NCBI GenBank assembly: GCA_021292165.1
Contig: CM037881.1
Location: forward strand, 3,162,001-3,226,000
Length of the DNA stretch: 64,000 nucleotides
DNA from: Shinisaurus crocodilurus
Lineage: Eukaryota > Chordata > Lepidosauria > Squamata > Shinisauridae
Direction of reading: 5' to 3'
Shown: one piece after another, positions 1-10,248 of the stretch
How the letters are laid out: the number at the start of each line of letters is the position of its first letter
How positions within the stretch are numbered: the first letter of the stretch is position 1
Program-made: the position numbers and the translations under genes
Notes under the pieces: generated by a model
Database searches by the model: none
The model's input: the letters and a program-made list of their open reading frames with translations, nothing else
Told to the model about the DNA's origin: nothing

Positions 1-10
1 CCACCACATG

Positions 11-110
11 CCAGGGATGTTGAAGAGTCCTTGGTTTCGAGTCACGAGTCGAGTCACGAATCCTTGGACTCGAGTCCGAGTCCTTAGTCCAAAATGGTGA
101 CTCCCAAGTC
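11..110. mobile_element. Partial copy of GAGTC-rich hAT-like element
   Basis: It shares CAGGGATGTTGAAGAGTCCT and the following TCGAGTC/GAGTCC clusters with the better copy at 641-780. The matching right end (CATCCCTG) is not seen before 640, so this copy is truncated or rearranged. The 120-500 stretch after it is low-complexity (GGCAGGCAGAGG-type imperfect repeats) with no gene. Confidence 0.45.
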
Positions 111-640
111 ATTCCCAAAGCTGACTCCACAAGTCCCTATTAAAATCAATGGGGGGTTTTCCCAACAAAATAAGTCTACTTCAGATGTGTGGCTTAAATA
201 ATTTCTAGGCACAAGTGTGCCTTTTTATTTCAAAACTCTGCCACTGATTTTGACAAGAACAGACCAGGCAGACAAACCCAAAATAACCAGGCAGGCAGAG
301 GAGGCAGGGAACCCCAAAGCAGGCAGACAGAGGCCTTTGTCTTGGACAATTCAAACTGTGGAACTGGTTAAGAAGAGACCAGGCAGGCAGAGGAGGCTGG
401 GAACCCCAAACAGGCAGGCAGAGGCAGCCAAACCCAAAATGTCTGAAAGGTTGCATTTTAGGAAAATCATTTTAAAAAATAAACTTGCTGTACTTCCTAA
501 AACTTATCCATGTTGCATTTGAGGAACATGATTTTTTCTAAATGTTTGCCCCCCCATTCTGGAACGGTGAGGTCTCATCACAATTTCACCCTCACTCTTC
601 GCCGGCGATCGCACTCCTCTCCACTCCTTCTGCCACAGCC

Positions 641-780
641 CAGGGATGTTGAAGAGTCCTTGGTCTCGAGTCCCGTCTCGAGTCCCATTAAAAATATTGG
701 GACTCGAGTCCGAGTCGAGTCTGAGGGGGGACTCAGTCCGACTCACGAGTCGAGTCCCCGAGTCCGAGTCCCCATCCCTG
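641..780. mobile_element. Short hAT-like element rich in GAGTC
   Basis: It starts CAGGGATG and ends CATCCCTG, a perfect 8-bp terminal inverted repeat. It is flanked by CCACAGCC and CCACATGC, which could be a diverged 8-bp target duplication. The inside is a run of GAGTC/GACTC motifs (CGAGTCC, GAGTCGAGTC) forming many local inverted repeats. A second, partial copy starts at 11 (CAGGGATG) and runs through the GAGTC-rich stretch to about 100. Confidence 0.55.
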
Positions 781-799
781 CCACATGCTGAACACATTG

Positions 800-2050
800 C
801 CCAGGAAATACAATTTCAACACTTGGCAGTAGCTGTTAAGCTTGCTAGGGACCAGCTTTTAAAAAATATATTAAAAAACCATTGCCTATTTCAAAGGTTT
901 CAGAAGTACCACACCCTCCCTCGGTTGATGTATTAACTACCTTAGAGACCCAACAAAGAAGACTCAGTCTAGCAGCTCTAACCAGCTACAAGGTCAAGCA
1001 TTCTACTGGCATGTCTCAGCTGTCCAAGCAGGCCGTCCACATCCAGAGAAGCTGAAAACTATCCATTACATGACTAGCTGGAGCCCCAACAATGACCAGC
1101 TCCAATTCTAGTCTAAAATGGTATCATCTATGTCAGAGCAAATGCAAGCAATTTTATCTGCAAAATGTTTAGTAAATTGTTCACAGTGGGGTACCAACGG
1201 TTGGTGTATCAATATGCAAAATGCTAACTACCTCAAACTACCTCATTCTAACCAGAGTTTTAAGCCCATTTTATATTCGTTCACATGTTCTTATAAGAAA
1301 TCCCAAAAAGAAAACATCTCCAAATATATAGCCATCTTCCACAGATGTCGATCCTTCTCACCATGGAAAGTTAGGCACCCCAATCTCAAAACTCTTTGCC
1401 TGCTGCGGTGGTGTCATGCCCCACTGGAGGAATCCTTCTCCGAGGAGGAGCTAGAGCTTCCAGAAGCAGACAATGCCCAGGAGCCACCCATGCCAGGAGT
1501 CCTGGGAAGCCCGGGCCCTCAGGGGAGGTGACCATGGGTCCGTCTCTGCAGGAAGAGAGGAGTTCCACTCTGAGCCCCCTGGAGTATCATTGCCTCAAGA
1601 GGCAGGCCAGTAGGACTCCTTTGAGAAGAAGAGCTTGACTGCAAAGGAGGACTTCTCAAGAGGAAAGGACTCCTTGGGAGCAAGGCCCTCCTCCTGAGTA
1701 GGACTTTTGCCAGAGGGCCTATAACGCACTGCAGCTGAGCCCTTGGTGGGGCTCAGGAAGCTCTGGCTATATAAGCCTTCAGTTTCAGCCTTGCCAATGC
1801 TGGAACACTGTTCTACCAGCTCCAGTATCTGGCTTCCCATCACATCTGCAGCCACTTGACTAAAGTGTCATCCGCTACCTTTCTCCGGGGTGTTTGTTCT
1901 GCTTTCCCAGATGTGCATCACTGCAATATGTGGATGCAGCCTTCAGCTGGGCAGTCCTCTCCATGGTCTTGGCATGACATCTTTCTCCTTCCGGTGAGTC
2001 TTTTGCATGAGTCACCCATGTGTATGAGTCACAGAGACCATGAAGAAGGA
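800..2050. other. Non-coding stretch, possible old LTR-type sequence
   Basis: I see no host exon here. About 1390-1860 is GC-richer, holds short open frames on both strands and a TATA-like CTATATAAGCC near 1767, and could be a piece of an old LTR element. There is no clear terminal repeat or coding motif to confirm that. Confidence 0.3.
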
Positions 2051-2332
2051 GGACAAGTTGCTTACCTGTAATTGCAGTTGCACTCACACCACCCGCCCTC
2101 CTTCCTGCTTTGATGCCTTGCTCTTAATTTTTTCCTCTGCTGCAGCAAACTGGGAACTGAGCAGGAGGGAGGTCCACACCCTGCAGCATGTGCAGGGGCG
2201 GGGCTCCCGCTTAAAGCTCTGTGCAGTCCTAGAATGTTCCAAATGACTGTTCTGTGTAGGCGCATAACCCGTATGTGAAGGGTTCACAGATGACCACTTG
2301 AAGAACTACAGTTATAGGTAAGTAACTTGTCC
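2051..2332. mobile_element. Fold-back element with GGACAAGTTGCTTACCTGTAA ends
   Basis: The left end reads GGACAAGTTGCTTACCTGTA. The reverse complement of the right end reads GGACAAGTTACTTACCTATA, and the match continues for about 29 bases. Related left ends occur at 34447 and 56230. There are no protein motifs inside. This is a non-autonomous terminal-inverted-repeat element; its relation to the DIRS-like block at 56.2-57.8 kb is a guess from the shared end. Confidence 0.65.
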
Positions 2333-3180
2333 TTCTACTGTTTGGAAGAGGGCACTTACATGCAGTCATCATGTCTACTGCCCAAGCCATGTCCAGATAC
2401 TGACTGGCAAGCAAGCATTGGCAGGCCCATCAGACACAACAGCAGGACGTTCCCCTAGACTCAGAGACCACCCTGATGGTTCTAGCTGGCTTAGAAGGTG
2501 GGTTATACATTTATTTATTTATTTACAGTTATATACCACTGTCAAGGTTCCAGTACTGCAAGGACCCCTTGATCTGCCCTTTGGGAGATCTCTGCCTCTT
2601 CCCAAAGACCCAGTCCTTTGCCTGCTTCCTCCAGTAACGTGGGTGAAGGCTTTAGGCGTGGTGAATAAGTCACTCCAAACTCCAAGGTACACAACAAACT
2701 TTACTTATAGTAGTAGGGAAATTACTTAATAGAGTGGTTTTAAATCAAAAGCACGTATGATAAAATAAAACAAACAAACAAACAAATGTTCTCTAGTTTC
2801 ACTTAAGTCTACATAATTCCTGTGCAGTCAGCCAGCCAGTTTCTGCTTTTCTCTCTGCTGTTTCTCTCTGCTGCTCAGCACACACACTCTGACTGCTAGC
2901 TGACCACACCCCACATATATAGTCTTCCCAGGACTGGAAGGTTATGACCATGTGACCTTGCACAGGAGAACTGATTCTTATCTTCTATTGGGTAACTTAA
3001 ACTCTCAAACTCCCCCTCCGATCGTGGAGTGTTTGGGCCTTCAGGCTTCAACAAACTGAAGCCTGTGTAGGCCTCAATAAACCAAATCCTGTGTAGGCCT
3101 CAAACCCTCACAACCACTCCACATCTAAACAGATTCTGGAGCAGTGAACAATAAAATGATAAGAAGATAAAAAGAATAAA
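2333..3180. other. Non-coding stretch between elements
   Basis: This holds a short (TTTA)n tract at 2512-2526, an A-rich CAAACAAACAAA tract near 2770, and a CT-rich block with a TATA-like CACATATATAGTC near 2922. Repetition within 2980-3110 (AGGCTTCAACAAACTGAAGCCTGTGTAGGCCTCAA) suggests an old duplicated repeat. No coding signal. Confidence 0.35.
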
Positions 3181-3194
3181 ACACTATATTAAAA

Positions 3195-3440
3195 GAGAAT
3201 ATCAATAAGAACTATAGCTGGTCATCAAGGAAAGCTTCTTGAAATAAAGATGTTTTCAGGAGGTGCCGAAAACAGCACAATGTCAGAGCCTGCCTGACCT
3301 CCAGTGGCAGGGAGTTCCACAGAAATGGAGCTGCCACTCTGAAGGCTCTTCCCCAGGTGGACTCCAATTGGGCCACAGGTCCATGCGGAACCACCAGGAG
3401 CATGCCAACTGATGACCTCAGTGACCGGGCAAATAATAAG
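3195..3440 (-). mobile_element. L2-like LINE 3' end
   Basis: Minus-strand translation gives GRAFRVAAPFLWNSLPLEVR and CFRHLLKTSLFQEAF, the stereotyped last residues of L2-type reverse transcriptase ORFs. It is truncated at the 5' side, as usual for a LINE. Confidence 0.75.
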
Positions 3441-3706
3441 TATTTGCAAGTAAATAAGTATTATTATTTGAGTAAATAAGTAACATTTTTAAAAACAAAA
3501 TCTTCACATATCATCCATATTCCTGTATGTTGAACAGGAGCAGGATTAGCATCTTTCCTGGAATCCTCCCTTAGAGGTTCGTTTGATATCGTAAAGAAAT
3601 ACCCGTCGACACTGCTAAGACTTCCTTGCCTGTCAATGAACCAGGCCTGCCATTTTTCTCTGTGAGCGGGGTTGGCGGCTCACATTCACTAAATGCTATC
3701 AGGTAC

Positions 3707-4058
3707 CTCAGTATCACGACATGCCCATTGGCACAGAAGCCTGCCAGGCAAACGCTGTTATGCACAGTCACCACATCTGCTCGCAGCAGAAAGGATGTCT
3801 CTGTGATGTTGTAAATATAGAGGCATATCTGCGATGGCAGTGAAAATACTTTGGCTTGTTTCTCTGAGCAGATAACGGCAAGCTGGTGATCTCCCATTTC
3901 CTGGGGAGAATGCAGGACAAGTTTCCTTTTCTTTGTTCTTTCGCTTTCATCGATGCAGTTTGGATCTCTCCATGCTTCGTACGGTGGGTGCATGAAGGTC
4001 CCCGTGCAGTCCAAGCAAGCGAAGGTTAACACTGCTCCCGTCAGTGTCAGAACTGTAC
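3707..4058 (-). CDS. STXBP5L: STXBP5L-like exon O
   Basis: The 352-nt exon has a TTTATAG acceptor and a GTACCT donor. It encodes GTVLTLTGAVLTF, PPYEAWRDPN, a variable Lys/Arg patch, GDHQLAVICSEKQAKVFSLP, NITETSFLLRADVV and GFCANGHVVIL. ICSEKQAKVFSLPSQ and NITETSF are family signatures. It is the most diverged exon here: I count roughly two-thirds identity with remembered human STXBP5L, and the family's CLACFCANGH has become CLAGFCANGH. Reading past the donor gives only intron. The remaining exons, including the R-SNARE coiled-coil tail, are below position 1. Confidence 0.94.
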
Positions 4059-4660
4059 CTATAAACATGATGCAATAGGAGTCATTTACCTCCTCAAACT
4101 AGCTGTCCTTGTGCCAGTATACATTAGCTAAGTTATACCGTCATATATTTGCCTGTGTTAAATATATACATATCTTCCTTTTCTACCATATTATGTGTCA
4201 TTCAGAAATGATGGGACATAAGAATTGCTATGCTGTCCTAGGCCTGGCCTACCTCACAGGGTGGAGGTGCAAACATACTGGTTTGTCACAATCTGCTTCC
4301 ATTTCTACTATGCTGTCCTCTGCAAACTTAGACCTCACCTAGCTAGACCCATTTGTGTAAACTGGCTATACTCTTTCAGCGTACTAGAAGCAAACCGTAC
4401 ATGTTTCCACACTATCTCGCCCCATCTCACCTGCCACACGCACATCCCTGCAGGGCAGGTAGGGACACTCCTGGAGACCGCACAATGGCAACGACCAGTG
4501 GGCCCCCACCCCCAGCACCATTTCTTTCTCCCTTTATGTTTTAACTACAGCACTGAAGCAGAAGCATGGGAAGACACATCTTGAGTTTAGCAAGTCATTG
4601 TGTTAAATGGCATATTTTTGCATCTTTTCAAGAAAATACTAAGAAATCAAGAATTCTTAC

Positions 4661-4900
4661 CACTTGGAGAAACCATTACTGGCTCTGTCCGCCTTAATTC
4701 ATCCACAATGGGCAGATTAAGGGATACTGCCAAAACCATGCCCAGGGCTGTACCAACCCAAAGGCAAGGAGACACTGTTGTGTCATTTTTCCGTGCAAAT
4801 GACTCCATGAAATATAAAGCTGTAATTGCTTCCTTAGACTCCTTATCAATACTGCAGACACTAGAGCTTCGAGAATGGCTGAAGGAATTCTCTCTGTTCT
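4661..4900 (-). CDS. STXBP5L: STXBP5L-like exon N
   Basis: The 240-nt exon has a TTTAAACAG acceptor and a GTAAGA donor. It encodes NRENSFSHSRSSSVCSIDKE, AITALYFMESFARKND, SPCLWVGTALGMVLAVSLNL and RRTEPVMVSPSG. ALYFM.SFARKND and the TEPVMV end are STXBP5L wording; STXBP5 has ALHFCETFTRKTD. The serine cluster (SRSSS) is a likely regulatory segment, as in other tomosyns. The frame is open throughout. Confidence 0.95.
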
Positions 4901-5398
4901 CTGTTTAAAGAAAGCAATATATATTAACATATGAACCTATTACTCTGTTTAGCAACAGCTCTGGCTTGCTCTTTTTTAACTGCAGATGACTTTTAAGTGA
5001 ACCTTATCCATGCAAAGCATGTGCGCTACCTCTGAATTATATATTTACAAAGCACATGAGCCAGCATTAATATAGAACAGACTTTTTTCTAAGCCAGCTT
5101 CAAAATCTCACAAACTATCAGAGGAAAAGATTGTAAATATTATCAGATATCTGAAAAATAACAATAAACGTCATATAAAACACTTCAAGTGTTTAAAGCA
5201 CTTCACATGCATTATTTTATGTTTATTAATAATTTGAAAAATGTATGAGCTGCATTCTCTGTCACAATGACAAAACGATGTACAATACCAATAGCAAAAT
5301 CTAGAAAACCATAAGGCAAAATAAAATAGAATACCTTTAAAACACTAAACAGCAGTTCATAAATCATTAATAACCATCAGCAAAATTTAAACCATCAG

Positions 5399-6836
5399 CA
5401 GCCTACAAGGCCATCGAGTCCAACCCCCTGCTCAGTGCAGGAATCCAGGTCAAAGCATCCCTGACAGATGGCCGTCCAGATGCACCTTGAATGCCTCCAG
5501 ATTGGGAGAGCCCACCACCTCCCTAGGGAGTTGGTTCCATTGTCTTATTGCTCTGACAGTCAGGACATTTTTCCTGATGTTCAGGTGGAATCTGGGTTCC
5601 TGTAACTTGAGCCCATTATTCCGTGTCCTGCAAACTGGGATGACCGAGAAGAGATCTTTGCCCTCCTCTGGGTGACATCCCTTCAAGTACTGGAAGAGTG
5701 CGATCATATCTCCCCTCAGTCTCCTCTTCTGAAGGCTAAACATGCCCAGTTCTTTCAGTCTCTCCTCATAGGGCCTTGTTTCCGGTCCCTTTATCATCCT
5801 TGTTGCCCTCCTCTGAACCCTCTCCAGTTTGTCTATGTCCTTCTGAAAGTGAGGTGCCCAGAACTGGACGCAGTACTCAAGATGAGGCCTAACCAGTGCT
5901 GAGTAAAGGGGAATCATCACTTCATGCGATTTGGAAGCTATACTTCTATTAATGCAGCCCAAAATAATCAGTCTGACATTATTTCTTTGTAGCTTTGCTT
6001 GGTGGTATCATTTGTTCCCACATGGATGAGAAGAAAGGGATACGTGTCAGTGGGCTTTATGAGCATTGGCAACCCTTCAGTCACAACTGCAATCCATCCT
6101 CCAGGGAGACAGCATACCTGGCGAGTCCATGGGTATTCACGACGACATACTTCAGTTTCAGTCCCATGCAGCAGGGAGTCTCCCACAGCTACTACTCTTC
6201 TCTTCTTGTTGTTGTAGGCCTCGGTTTCATTGTCTCCACTTGACTGACCTTCAGCCTCTTCCTCGCTGCCATGCAGCGTGTCCCGTAAATCTTCCTCTGC
6301 AGGCTCCTCCTCGAGTACCTGAACACGGTTCCATAGCTCCACTGCTTCCACTGGTGCAGAATGTCTTCAAGTTCTTCTGCTCCTAACTGTCCCCCCTTTC
6401 CAGGGAGTTTCCTTTACTTCATTTTTCCTCGCCTCAGCATTCTCCGATTCTGCCTCGGCTTCCTGTTGCTCTTCTGGCTCCTGTACTTCACTTTGCTGTT
6501 GTAGTTCCACCGTTCTGTCTAGGAACTTTTCATCTTCCCTTATTCCTTCGCTGCTCCAGTCCTCTCACTTTTTCTTCCAACAGCACAACCAGCTTGCACT
6601 TGTTGCACGTGAAGGCTGTACTGATCTCAGGTAAGAAAACAAACATTGCACACACCTTGCAGGTCACCATCACTAGAAAGTCTTTTTCCGTCCATGGTCT
6701 CTATTCCCTTTTTGTTTCTACCTTTCTGGTTGTATTGGACTGGCGTGTGCTTTGTCCTGCCTTCCCTGAAAGTTAACAATAGAGTCCCACTGGGATATAA
6801 GTGTTACAAGAAAAAAAAAATTTTAGGGACCTCCCC
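5399..6836 (-). mobile_element. CR1 copy with internal deletion
   Basis: Read on the minus strand, it begins with the CR1 leader and the ORF1 start (about 6836-6600). It continues through ORF1 to [16 protein letters not shown] (ending about 5968) and then jumps straight to ORF2 [14 protein letters not shown] (5962) and runs to the CR1 3' tail. The middle, about 2.7 kb in the intact copy, is gone. ORF1 catalytic GDSLLHG and GTND are still readable, but ORF1 is frameshifted near its start. The ORF2 remnant is the C-terminal 170 aa. It sits in the intron between exons M and N, sense to the host gene. Confidence 0.88.
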
Positions 6837-6837
6837 T

Positions 6838-6975
6838 GTGAGCTAGGCTAGACTGAGAGTTGGTGACTGGCCCAAAATTCACCCAGTGAGCTTCATGGCT
6901 GCGTGGGGACTAGAACCTGGATCTCTCGAGTCCCAGGCTAACACTTCTAACCATTACACTACACTGGCTCTCTAG
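6838..6975 (-). mobile_element. tRNA-derived SINE, 5' part
   Basis: Minus strand: GAGAGCCAGTGTAGTGTAATGG, then GATCCAGGTTCTAGTCCCC, the A-box and B-box positions of a tRNA-type pol III promoter, then the CAGCCATGAAGCTCACTGGG body. It is truncated after TCTAGCCTAGCTCAC, right against the CR1 leader at 6836. Confidence 0.8.
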
Positions 6976-7737
6976 TTCTTAAGTTTCAAAGTTCTTATAG
7001 GTGTTATTTCTGGCAGGGAAGGGTAAAACAAGCCTCTGCAGATGTTCTTTCTCTGGTTGATGTATGGGGCTAGGTTGGTCTCCTCCTTGCCATGATGCTC
7101 TTCCTGGGAGGCAGGTGGTGCAGCCTCCTAGTAGCCCATGGATGTGGCCAGAGTCTCCAGTATCCACACCTGAAATAATTGCATATTTGTCTCCATTTCT
7201 CTTCCTTTCTGTTGGTTTGTTGTTCTTCTTGTGATTTACAGATTATACGGTAAGCCCCTCAAGATAGGGAACTGTCAACCCTGTTCTTTGTAAAGTACTA
7301 TGTACATGGATGATACTACATCATCATCATCCATCATCCATCATCATTCCAACAGAGCTCTTCTCAAATTATAAGTGATCCCATGATCAAGAAACAGGGC
7401 AAAAGCTGCCCCACCTCACCCCAAGCATGGTGTTGGACAGTAATCAATCCTGTATCAGCCTCCATCTTCTCCTTGTACAAAACCCAGCAATCAGGGTGGG
7501 GACCAACACCGACGTCCTTGCTTTTCCCAAGTCACTTGTAATATTATATTAATAACATCATGGTGAGTTTTCTGATTCACCCTTTTCCTCTTCCATTCCC
7601 TCTGTGGGCACAATGACTTGATTTATTTTATCTCTTTATTTTGACTTAAAGAGAAATCAAAATATGTTACTATTTAAAAAAGTCTTAAAACTGTCTTCTA
7701 GAGGGTTGGTAAGTTTCTAGAATGTGATATTATATAT

Positions 7738-7751
7738 ATATATATATATAT
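7738..7751. repeat. (AT)n microsatellite
   Basis: A run of TA dinucleotides in an AT-rich stretch. The surrounding 6980-8410 stretch shows no exon or clear element; ATC/CAT-rich tracts lie near 7321-7345. Confidence 0.7.
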
Positions 7752-8414
7752 GAGAGGAATTGGGCACCTTTTAGTAGTTCTTCTCCCACATTGCCAGTCA
7801 TTGTGTGACTTTTCCACCTTGGCATAGGAAGTTTCCTTTCCAGTGCTTGCCCATTCTTGGCAGTGGCTGAACCTTACCATGCCAATTGAAATAATAATGT
7901 GATGATGGATGTGATGATGGCTTCACTCATTGTTTCACTCATGCAGCATTGTTTTGCCCATGACAACAGCTTCAAATGAGTTGCAGGAAGGCAGCTGTTT
8001 ATGTGAGCAGGTTGGACTTATTTGGACCACTTGCATGATCCTACTGAAGCTTGCCACACATTAAGTACACTCATTTAACCACTTCTACCGTCCAAGTTGC
8101 AAAACACTTACCACTCCCTGTAATATTCCGTATGCTTACACTATTGTGTTTAAACAAGTGACACAAAGATGTCATAAAGAACGGTGGTAGTTTGAGGTTT
8201 TGTACACTTTTCCGTTAAGTACCACAGTAATAACAATATTAGTAAAAGTCCTAATACACAGGAGATTTCTCTGATTAGCAACTGCCTAAGAGCAGCAGTG
8301 TAGAACCTCTACTACTACAACAAGATTAAAGTTAAATAGTGCATAGACTACACTTAAATCTTTTTGAATGGTGAAAATAGCAGAGCCCAAATGCATATGT
8401 CTACTGGCACTCAC

Positions 8415-8585
8415 CTTCCACTGTAACTGGCAAAGAAATCTCCATGCAAGCAGCAGATTGTGCTTTCCTAAATGGAGGTTTTCCAGGACCACGATGGTTT
8501 GTTTTTGAAATATCTGCACTAGATAGCCGTTTTCCAGAGCTGTATCTTTGGAAAGGTGGACTTGTACAATGTCCATTTACAGGAT
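8415..8585 (-). CDS. STXBP5L: STXBP5L-like exon M (linker)
   Basis: The 171-nt exon has a CACTACAG acceptor and a GTGAGT donor. It encodes PVNGHCTSP, SSGKRLSSADISK, GPGKPPFRKAQSAACMEISL and PVTVE. The FRKAQSAACMEISLPVT string is characteristic of STXBP5L. It is Ser-rich and basic, as expected of the linker between the WD domain and the C-terminal part. It ends GAA G and closes to Glu with exon N. Confidence 0.93.
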
Positions 8586-8664
8586 CTGTAGTGAGAATTA
8601 TTCAATCAGTCAATCCATTTATTACAGTCATGGACCAGCAGAGTGAGAATTATTTAAACAAATC

Positions 8665-8850
8665 TTCCGACCTCTGAGCCACAGCTGGTGTGGTTCTTTC
8701 TGTGCCAGCTGCGCGGGCGGAGGGAGGGAGCTCCAAGGTCAGCGTCCTAGCTCTGACCTTGGACCACATTTCCAAGGTCGGAGCTGGGACTCTGACCTTT
8801 CCTATGGCTGCCTAGACTCTGTCTAGACGGCCATAGGATTGTGCCCTTAG
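8665..8850. repeat. Dispersed repeat, copy 1 of 2
   Basis: It carries GTGGTTCTTTCTGTGCCAGCTG, GGGAGCTCC..TC and the end CCATAGG. A second copy is at 32780-32970 with the same order of blocks. I cannot name the family. Confidence 0.5.
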
Positions 8851-8879
8851 TATAATTATTGTTACCGTAACTTGTTTTT

Positions 8880-8965
8880 AAATTGTTACGCTATTGTTTT
8901 AACTCATTGCTGTTAACCTCCCAGAGCTCATTGAGGAAAGGCAGGACATAAATGTTTTAAGAAAA
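8880..8965 (+). mobile_element. LINE/SINE-type 3' tail fragment
   Basis: TTAACCTCCCAGAGCTCATTGAGGAAAGGCAGGACATAAATG followed by an A-rich end matches the common CCCAGAG...GGCGGGATATAAAT tail of sauropsid SINEs/L2. Short and diverged. Confidence 0.45.
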
Positions 8966-9095
8966 TAATAACAAACGAAAGAAACTATATCTTGAAAATG
9001 GGGGCTATGCTGAATTTTCACCAGTGAAATGTTCCAGGTTTAAAAATAGGTTGGAGCGGGGCACAAATTCCCAACCCCAGTCCCCCAAACCCCAA

Positions 9096-9265
9096 GTGGC
9101 TCACGCTGGCTCAGCTTGTCTGAGTGTGGAAAGCTAAGCAGGGTCAGGCCTGGTTGTTACTTGGATGGGAGACCCCTCCTCTAGTTTCCTGCACTGAGCA
9201 GGGGGTTGGACTCGATGGCCTTGTAGGCTCCTTCCAACTCTACGATCTATGAAATCTATGAAAGT
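9096..9265 (+). mobile_element. 5S rRNA-derived SINE with CR1-type tail
   Basis: 9110-9172 matches 5S rRNA: AAGCTAAGCAGGGTC (box A), CCTGGTT (intermediate element) and ACTTGGATGGGAGACC (box C), all intact. From about 9185 it is joined to the CR1 3' end (CTGCACTGAGCAGGGGGTTG..CTCGATGGCCTTGTAGGC) and closes with ATCTATGAAATCTATGAAA. A 5S head with a LINE tail is the classical layout of a SINE3. It is presumably moved by CR1 machinery, which is an inference. Confidence 0.75.
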
Positions 9266-10179
9266 GTGCCTTGTTTCATAGCTGTTTAACGCCATTTTAT
9301 GTGCCCTCTGTGCTGTTTTTCAGACGCTGTTTTCTTCTTCCTTACTGCATGATACTGCATTAGGAATACACATAGTTTCACAATGCCACACAGCCAGATG
9401 TGGCTATTTAATACTGAGGGAAGTTGAAACAGAACTGCTCTCATTGGGGGATGTTGCAAGGCAACTGGAAACACTCCCTACTCTGTTCTGCACAGGCAAG
9501 CAATGAAGCAAATCTCACAGCACAGCATGGCACAAATGGGAGCTATTGCAAATAGAAAGTATGGCGGGGCCTGACTGTTTTGTTTAAAAATATGAGCCAT
9601 GCAAGGCTCATATGAATAACATCATGTCTGCTTTGGACCTTAGCTAGTCCCTAGGCTGTGTGTACTATTGGCAGGAAGTATGTACTATGACTTACATGAC
9701 TGTGTGCACAATTGGCAATGGAGGTCTGGGGGGCTAGGGCTAAGACTGAGGGTCAGGGAACAAAGGGTTGTTAAGTTTAGACCCTTCTGACAGGGCTGCC
9801 GGACCTTCCCGCTCGCCGTGGCTTCTACTGTTACTCTACTGAAGCACTGTAACCTAGCAATTCTTATAAGGCAATGTGTCAGCTTCTACTTGGATGTCTT
9901 TTCAGACAAGATGAATAATTATTGTATTAAAATGATCTGTAAAATAACATAACATAACATAACACGATTGTACAAATTCTTTCATACCTTTCTAAAGCAC
10001 CCTATAGTTAACTGTCCTTTTCTGCATATTTATAAAACATCATTATAATACAGCTATTCAGTTATTCCCCAACAAATAAAATGTCTGACATTCAAACGCT
10101 GGAGATATGATTCACCTCAAATGAACAAAGACACAAAGTGGCTCTCACAAACTACTAAGACCCCAAATAATGTGTTTAC
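9266..10179. other. Intron, no gene seen
   Basis: Ordinary-looking intron. The only local structure I see is an (AACAT)n tract at 9940-9963. No exon of the host gene is readable on the minus strand here. Confidence 0.6.
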
Positions 10180-10248
10180 CTGAGGTTGTGGGGAACCTGC
10201 ACCGCTCCAGCTCCAATGAAACGGGACCATCTGATAATTCGATAAGGC
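10180..10248 (-). CDS. STXBP5L: STXBP5L-like exon L (linker)
   Basis: A short 69-nt exon between CCCCCCAG and GTAAAC. It encodes LIELSDGPVSLELERCRFPT and TS. This corresponds to the human LTELNDSPVPLELERCKSPTS. The phase is GC + 22 codons + G. The human exon just upstream (FCMRGLSNFYPD...) was not found in the intron above it, but exon K joins exon L directly in frame. Confidence 0.88.

Noticed and set aside
3571..4068. Whole 165-aa frame as a single coding unit
   Set aside because: Only 3707-4058 is exon; tomosyn homology stops exactly at a GT donor and the frame then reads intron.
9096..9180. Functional 5S rRNA gene
   Set aside because: Only the promoter-containing part is kept; the 5' start and the 3' part are missing, and it is fused to a CR1 tail.
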